Of a DNA stretch of 64,000 nucleotides, positions 58,772 to 64,000 are shown one piece after another. The notes under the pieces are model-generated. The model was not told where the DNA came from and searched no databases. It worked only from the letters and a program-made list of their open reading frames with translations. Where the stretch lies: positions 113,074 through 177,073 of the forward strand of contig JASGCW010000001.1 of the NCBI GenBank assembly GCA_030053945.1. Reading direction: 5' to 3'. The DNA comes from Limnohabitans sp. Lineage in GTDB: Bacteria; Bacteroidota; Bacteroidia; Flavobacteriales; Flavobacteriaceae. Position 1 is the first letter of the stretch. Every line of letters starts with the position of its first letter. Position numbers and translations under genes: made by a program.

Positions 58772-59950
58772 TTACTTAAAAGCTGGAAAACCTGTAACAT
58801 CCATACCTGTAATTAACAAGTGAATATCGTGAGTACCTTCATAAGTAACAACCGATTCTAAATTCATCATATGACGCATAATAGAATATTCACCTGTAAT
58901 ACCCATACCTCCTAACATTTGACGTGCATCACGAGCAATAGTCAATGCCATATCAACATTATTACGTTTAGCCATAGAAATTTGAGCTGAAGTAGCTCTA
59001 CCTTCATTACGAAGAACACCTAATCTCCAAGTCAACAATTGTGCTTTAGTGATTTCAGTAATCATTTCTGCTAATTTCTTTTGTTGCAATTGTGTTGCTC
59101 CAATAGGTTTGTCAAACTGAATACGCTCTTTTGAATAACGCAAAGCAGTATCATAACAATCCATTGCAGCTCCTATAGCACCCCAAGCAATACCATAACG
59201 AGCAGAATCTAAACATCCTAGTGGAGCTCCTAAGCCTGATTTATTAGGCAATAAGTTTTCTTTAGGCACTTTTACATTGTCAAAAATTAACTCACCTGTT
59301 GCAGACGCACGAAGCGACCATTTGTTATGAGTTTCTGGTGTTGAAAAACCTTCCATACCTCTTTCAACGATCAAACCGTGAATACGACCTTCTTCATTTT
59401 TAGCCCAAACCACCGCAACTTGAGCAAAAGGAGCGTTAGAAATCCACATTTTTGCCCCATTTAAAAGATAGTGGTCACCCATATCTTTAAAATTAGTTAC
59501 CATCCCTCCTGGATTAGACCCAAAGTCTGGTTCTGTTAGACCAAAACAACCTATCCACTCACCTGTTGCTAATTTTGGCAAATATTTCATTCTTTGCTCT
59601 TCGTTTCCATATTTCCAAATAGGGTACATAACTAACGAAGATTGTACTGATGATGTAGAACGAACTCCAGAATCACCACGTTCTATTTCTTGCATAATTA
59701 GTCCGTAAGAAATTTGGTCTAATCCAGCACCACCATATTCAACAGGAATATAAGGACCAAAACCTCCAATTTCTCCCAAACCTTTTACAATTTGATGTGG
59801 GAATTCCGCTCTTTGAGCGTATTCTTCTATAATGGGAGAAACTTCTTTCTTTACCCAAGCACGAGCTGCGTCGCGTACTAATTTATGCTCTTCTGATAAT
59901 AAATCGTCTAATAAGTAATAATCAGGCGATTGAAATAAATCTGGTTTCAT
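58772..59950 (-). CDS. Acyl-CoA dehydrogenase (glutaryl-CoA dehydrogenase-like)
   Basis: GCFGLTEPDFGSNPGGM; QMLGGMGITGEYSIMRHMMNLESVVTYEGTHDIHLLITG. Confidence 0.92.
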   Translation of the reverse strand: MKPDLFQSPDYYLLDDLLSEEHKLVRDAARAWVKKEVSPIIEEYAQRAEFPHQIVKGLGEIGGFGPYIPVEYGGAGLDQISYGLIMQEIERGDSGVRSTSSVQSSLVMYPIWKYGNEEQRMKYLPKLATGEWIGCFGLTEPDFGSNPGGMVTNFKDMGDHYLLNGAKMWISNAPFAQVAVVWAKNEEGRIHGLIVERGMEGFSTPETHNKWSLRASATGELIFDNVKVPKENLLPNKSGLGAPLGCLDSARYGIAWGAIGAAMDCYDTALRYSKERIQFDKPIGATQLQQKKLAEMITEITKAQLLTWRLGVLRNEGRATSAQISMAKRNNVDMALTIARDARQMLGGMGITGEYSIMRHMMNLESVVTYEGTHDIHLLITGMDVTGFPAFK

Positions 59951-60059
59951 CTGTTTGATTTTATAGAGTACAAAAATAAAGAAAGATTTTTAACAATTCA
60001 ACGAACAAATGTTATAATTTTTATTAGCATTTTTATAAATTAGCAATTGGTTTTTTTCT

Positions 60060-62951
60060 ATGGTTAAAATTCTATTTTTATTATTTCCAATTGCTCTTTT
60101 TAGTCAATTTAAAATATCCCATTATACTTCAGAAAATGGGCTACCACACGATTTATGCTATCAAATCATTCAAGACAAAGAAGGTTATTTATGGATAGGT
60201 ACTGATAATGGTCTCACTAAATTTAACGGTCATGAATTCACCGTTTTTAACCGCAACAATGGATTATCCAATAGTTTTATAATTGATATATATGAACAAG
60301 AAAGCAAAAAATACATAGCTACTTGGGGTGGTGGATGCTATCTTTTTGAGAATAAAACATTCAAACCGTTAGGCAACAATAAAGATAAATTTTCAAAACA
60401 TCAGCAGATTATTTCCGATAATGATGGCAACATATACTCAATTGAGAATAAATGTCGCCTAAATGTTTTTGACAAAAATGATAGAAATAATATAAAATTG
60501 CTTTCATTAATTCCTATTTCAAACTCTTTAAAATGGATTGATAAAGAATATTTATTGTTTCTAAGAAAAAAAAATATTGTTCCCAAAAATCAGCAACCTT
60601 TTAATTTACAAATTGCAAAATTAAATAATAAAATTTACGCTTTTACTGATCGCTTTTCCCCACAGTTTAAAGGAATAATCGCGTTAAAGGAATCAGAAAA
60701 AAAAATGTTTGCTTTTTTAAAAGATTACTACATAATAGACATTATTAACAAAAAAAATCATTACATAGCCGTTACACCAAACGCCATAATAGAGTTTAAC
60801 TCAAAAAAAATATTAAAAATTTCGTCATTGCCTCTCTATGACAAAACAATTATTCATTATTCTGAAAATGATAAATTTAAAGCTTATATTCTATTAGACA
60901 AAAAAACAACTACCAACGAATTGTTTATTATCGATAAGCAAAAAAACGGCACAACACTTTTTAAAAATAATATTTTAAAATCTCCCGTAAGTGATATTGT
61001 AATTTCTAATGACAATACTATTTGGGTGAGCACATATGGAAATGGACTATTACAATTTCAAGAAAACATACTATCACTTAAAAAAAACGCCTTAAAAGGA
61101 AATTATGTTTTTGACTATTTAGAACTATCTACTAATGATTTTTTCCTTGTAACTGATAATATAATTGGAACGGATAAAAAATATAATTTTTTAGAAAAAA
61201 AAGAATTTAAAACAGCTAGTTTTTTTTCAGGAGCAAATAACGATACCATTTTCGCAATAAACAAAAAAGGAAAAAAAGAGTCTTTTAGTTTCTTAAACAA
61301 AACAATTTTAAGCGATCTAAATCAACAAACCTTTTTTTGGAACGATACAAAAATTGAATTTGGAGATTCTAAACTTATCTATTTTAAAAACAACAGTCAA
61401 AACAACGTTGATTTTAATTTAACTCCAGAAGAATACAATTTTTTAAGAATCAAAAAACTCCTAGTATTCCAAAATAAATTATGCGCGATCTCAAATTATG
61501 GGCTTTTTATCATCAATAAAAACCTTAAAGTAGAAAAACTTTATAATAAAAAATCAGGTTTCTTTAGTGATGAAATAATAAATGCTTTTATCAAGGATAA
61601 CAAATTATACTTACTTCAGTTTCAAAATTTGATTATTTATGATGGCAAAAAAATCAAAAACAATCCATACACAAACAACAATAGCAATTTTTTCAACGAT
61701 TTCACCATAACATCGACTAACGAAATATGGATAGCAAGTCAGAAAGGATTAGTAAATTTTAAAGAAGACAATTATAATTTATACACAAAAAATGAAGGAT
61801 TATCATCGTCTTTCTATTCAAAGATATATCAAAATAAAAGTAAAGAATTAATTGCGCTAGGCAATAACGGAATAGATATTTTCAAACCAAATTTACTACA
61901 AGCTCTATCTCCCCTTAAAATAATGCTAAGTTCAAATGAAAAAACATTACTTCCTTCATCCACATTATTGATATATCCCGAGGAAGAGGTTACATTAAAA
62001 ACAGACATAATTAGTTTTTATAGATCTAAACACCTAATTCAATATCAAATAAACAATCAAAAATGGCAAAATCTAAATGGGGCTACAATTGATTTATCAA
62101 ATTATAAAGCAGGTATTTATCAATTAAGAATCAGAGCAAAATATTATTTCTCTAATTGGACAACGACACCAACTTATTTTATTGAAAAAATACCAGTTTG
62201 GTACTTTCGCTGGTACTATTACATTCCAATTTTAATTATAGGATTAAGTTTAATTGGTTTTTTAGTGTTTTTACGAATACAAACATTAGAAAAAAGAAAT
62301 AATCGCTTACAAAACTTACTAGACTCTAATGAAAAGCTACAATTTCAACTCAACGAAATGCGACATAACATAGCACAAGATTTTCACGATGAGTTAGGAA
62401 ATAAACTAGCAGGTATATCCATTTTATCTGACAAACTTTTGAATGACGAGCAATTAAAGACCAACAAAAACTATCCTATTGTAGAGAGAATTTATAATGA
62501 TAGCCAAGATTTATTTCAAGGAATTCGCGATTTTATTTGGGCAATAGACAGTAAAAATGGCACGCTTGAAGAGTTGATTTTTGCTTTAACTGATTTTGGA
62601 GAAAACTTATTTGAATATACTTCGATAAAATTTATGGTAATGAATGAAGTAGATAATGCCAATTTTTTATTACCTAATTTCTGGAACAGACAATTATTAT
62701 TACTTTTTAAAGAAGCTTTAACTAATTCATACAAACATAGTCAAGCCACACAATTGGATCTATTATTTAGGATAGAAGACACCTATTTATTTATTGAATG
62801 TAAAGACAACGGAATAGGTTTCGAGCCAAAAAAACTACCAAGACAAAACGGATTACTAAATCTTCAAAAAAGAGCAAACAAAATTAAATCCGAATTAATT
62901 ATACAATCAAACTCAGGAACTACAATAATTTTTAAAGGCAAAATTGGATAA
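60060..62951 (+). CDS. Sensor histidine kinase with N-terminal two-component propeller, triple-Tyr-like segment, TM and HisKA_3/HATPase_c
   Basis: DKEGYLWIGTDNGLTKFNG; AQDFHDELGNKLAGISILSDKLL; ECKDNGIGFEPKKLPRQNGLLNLQKRA. Confidence 0.9.
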   Translation: MVKILFLLFPIALFSQFKISHYTSENGLPHDLCYQIIQDKEGYLWIGTDNGLTKFNGHEFTVFNRNNGLSNSFIIDIYEQESKKYIATWGGGCYLFENKTFKPLGNNKDKFSKHQQIISDNDGNIYSIENKCRLNVFDKNDRNNIKLLSLIPISNSLKWIDKEYLLFLRKKNIVPKNQQPFNLQIAKLNNKIYAFTDRFSPQFKGIIALKESEKKMFAFLKDYYIIDIINKKNHYIAVTPNAIIEFNSKKILKISSLPLYDKTIIHYSENDKFKAYILLDKKTTTNELFIIDKQKNGTTLFKNNILKSPVSDIVISNDNTIWVSTYGNGLLQFQENILSLKKNALKGNYVFDYLELSTNDFFLVTDNIIGTDKKYNFLEKKEFKTASFFSGANNDTIFAINKKGKKESFSFLNKTILSDLNQQTFFWNDTKIEFGDSKLIYFKNNSQNNVDFNLTPEEYNFLRIKKLLVFQNKLCAISNYGLFIINKNLKVEKLYNKKSGFFSDEIINAFIKDNKLYLLQFQNLIIYDGKKIKNNPYTNNNSNFFNDFTITSTNEIWIASQKGLVNFKEDNYNLYTKNEGLSSSFYSKIYQNKSKELIALGNNGIDIFKPNLLQALSPLKIMLSSNEKTLLPSSTLLIYPEEEVTLKTDIISFYRSKHLIQYQINNQKWQNLNGATIDLSNYKAGIYQLRIRAKYYFSNWTTTPTYFIEKIPVWYFRWYYYIPILIIGLSLIGFLVFLRIQTLEKRNNRLQNLLDSNEKLQFQLNEMRHNIAQDFHDELGNKLAGISILSDKLLNDEQLKTNKNYPIVERIYNDSQDLFQGIRDFIWAIDSKNGTLEELIFALTDFGENLFEYTSIKFMVMNEVDNANFLLPNFWNRQLLLLFKEALTNSYKHSQATQLDLLFRIEDTYLFIECKDNGIGFEPKKLPRQNGLLNLQKRANKIKSELIIQSNSGTTIIFKGKIG

Positions 62952-62955
62952 AAAA

Positions 62956-62972
62956 TCACCCGAAATGGGTGA
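62956..62972. promoter_or_regulatory. Palindromic putative operator TCACCC-gaaat-GGGTGA
   Basis: 6-bp perfect arms, 5-nt spacer, about 30 nt upstream of a -7 box TAAGTTTG (62995-63002). Confidence 0.5.
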
Positions 62973-63009
62973 AATACCAAATATATAGAATTTATAAGTT
63001 TGCCAAAAA

Positions 63010-63999
63010 ATGAAAAAAATGAAAAAATTACTTTTACTAAGTTGTATTACAATTAGTTTATTTTCTTGTAGCAAAAAAGAAATTTCTGAAACCCCAGAAC
63101 AATCAAACACAAAAAATATTTATGTTGGAGGTTATGAAAGTAACGGAAATTACAATGTAGCCAAAATTTGGAAGAATGGTATCGCTACATCATTAACTGA
63201 TGGTACAAAAAATGCTTTTGTCTCATCCGTTTTCGCCTCAGGATCTGATGTATATGTAGCGGGTAGTGAAGGTGAGACCGCTAAATTTTGGAAAAACGGT
63301 GTAGCTACTTCTTTAACCGATGGTACAACTACGGCTTACGCTAGCGCAATTTTTGTTTCAGGATCTGATGTATATGTAACTGGTCGAGAAAATGGAATAG
63401 CTAAATATTGGAAAAATGGAACTCCAACTTCATTAACTGATGGTACAAGTAGAACTTCAGCTAACTCTATTTTTGTTTCGGGATCTGATGTATATATAGC
63501 TGGGAGTACTGATGGTGGTGTAGCCAAATATTGGAAAAATGGAAATGCTACTTCTTTAACCGACGGCACAACTAGAGCTGTAGCTAATTCTATTTTAGTT
63601 TCAGGATCAGATGTATATGTAGGTGGCTATAATAGTTCTATAGCAACGATTTGGAAAAATGGTACAGCAATTTCTTTGACTGACGGAAGAACAGAAGCAG
63701 CAGTTAATTCTGTTTACATATCAGGGTCTGACGTATATGCAACTGGTTATGAAGGAAATACAGGCAAAGTTTGGAAAAATGGCACAGTAACTTCCCTACC
63801 AGTTGGAAACATAAATTCTAGAGGAAATTCTATAGTTGTTTCTGGATCTGATGTATATGTTGCAGGAGCAATAGATGGAAGATATAAATTTAAATTGTCT
63901 GATCTAGCTAAAGCTCAAATTTGGAAAAATGGCGAAGCTACTTCTTTAACCAATGGCACTAATTATGCTTATGCTACTTCAATTTGCATTGGTAATTAA
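63010..63999 (+). CDS. Lipoprotein with tandem ~40-aa repeats (SGSDVYVxG...AKxWKNGxxTSLTDGT), predicted beta-propeller-like
   Basis: Lipobox LFSCSK; repeat DNA units starting GGATCTGATGTATATGT at 63241, 63361, 63481, 63604, 63724, 63844. Confidence 0.85.
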   Translation: MKKMKKLLLLSCITISLFSCSKKEISETPEQSNTKNIYVGGYESNGNYNVAKIWKNGIATSLTDGTKNAFVSSVFASGSDVYVAGSEGETAKFWKNGVATSLTDGTTTAYASAIFVSGSDVYVTGRENGIAKYWKNGTPTSLTDGTSRTSANSIFVSGSDVYIAGSTDGGVAKYWKNGNATSLTDGTTRAVANSILVSGSDVYVGGYNSSIATIWKNGTAISLTDGRTEAAVNSVYISGSDVYATGYEGNTGKVWKNGTVTSLPVGNINSRGNSIVVSGSDVYVAGAIDGRYKFKLSDLAKAQIWKNGEATSLTNGTNYAYATSICIGN

Positions 64000-64000
64000 A

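Noticed and set aside
63336-63569. Minus-strand ORF opposite the repeat lipoprotein
   Set aside because: Antisense of the 120-bp repeats; its apparent repetition is inherited from the sense gene.

Overview
This 64 kb AT-rich window is from a Bacteroidota chromosome and looks Flavobacterium-like: TAnnTTTG-type -7 promoter boxes, T9SS C-terminal sorting domains, SprB-like repeats and S46 peptidases. Most of it is ordinary core genome: an efflux/secretion operon, map, pruA, apaG, rsmG, aspC, purT, a U32 peptidase, greA, lpxH, fabD, galE, waaA, bioB and a LytTR two-component pair. There is one tRNA-Ala(GGC). No rRNA, CRISPR array, prophage or intact transposase was seen. The strongest non-gene signals are: (1) a family of non-autonomous fold-back elements with 12-bp terminal inverted repeats (GTAACTATTCAG...CTGAATAGTTAC). 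Two copies have exact 8-bp target-site duplications (ATTTTCCT and AAATAATC), which fits IS66-type ends, and one copy has split an older palindromic repeat; (2) a GxxExxY PD-(D/E)XK-like gene enclosed by a perfect 29-bp inverted repeat built from ~10-bp quasi-repeats, with the stop codon next to the repeat, giving a compact cassette-like unit; (3) a TPP riboswitch upstream of a TonB-dependent receptor, with a possible alternative pairing near the start codon; (4) proteins with eroded catalytic or ligand motifs: an ABC ATPase with Walker B ED, no LSGGQ and no H-loop His; a Rieske-like lipoprotein without His ligands; and a YjdI-like protein missing its CPSGAL Cys; (5) a TCACCC-N5-GGGTGA palindrome between a propeller-type histidine kinase and a lipoprotein with 40-aa repeats. 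All calls were made by reading sequence; no database search was run.
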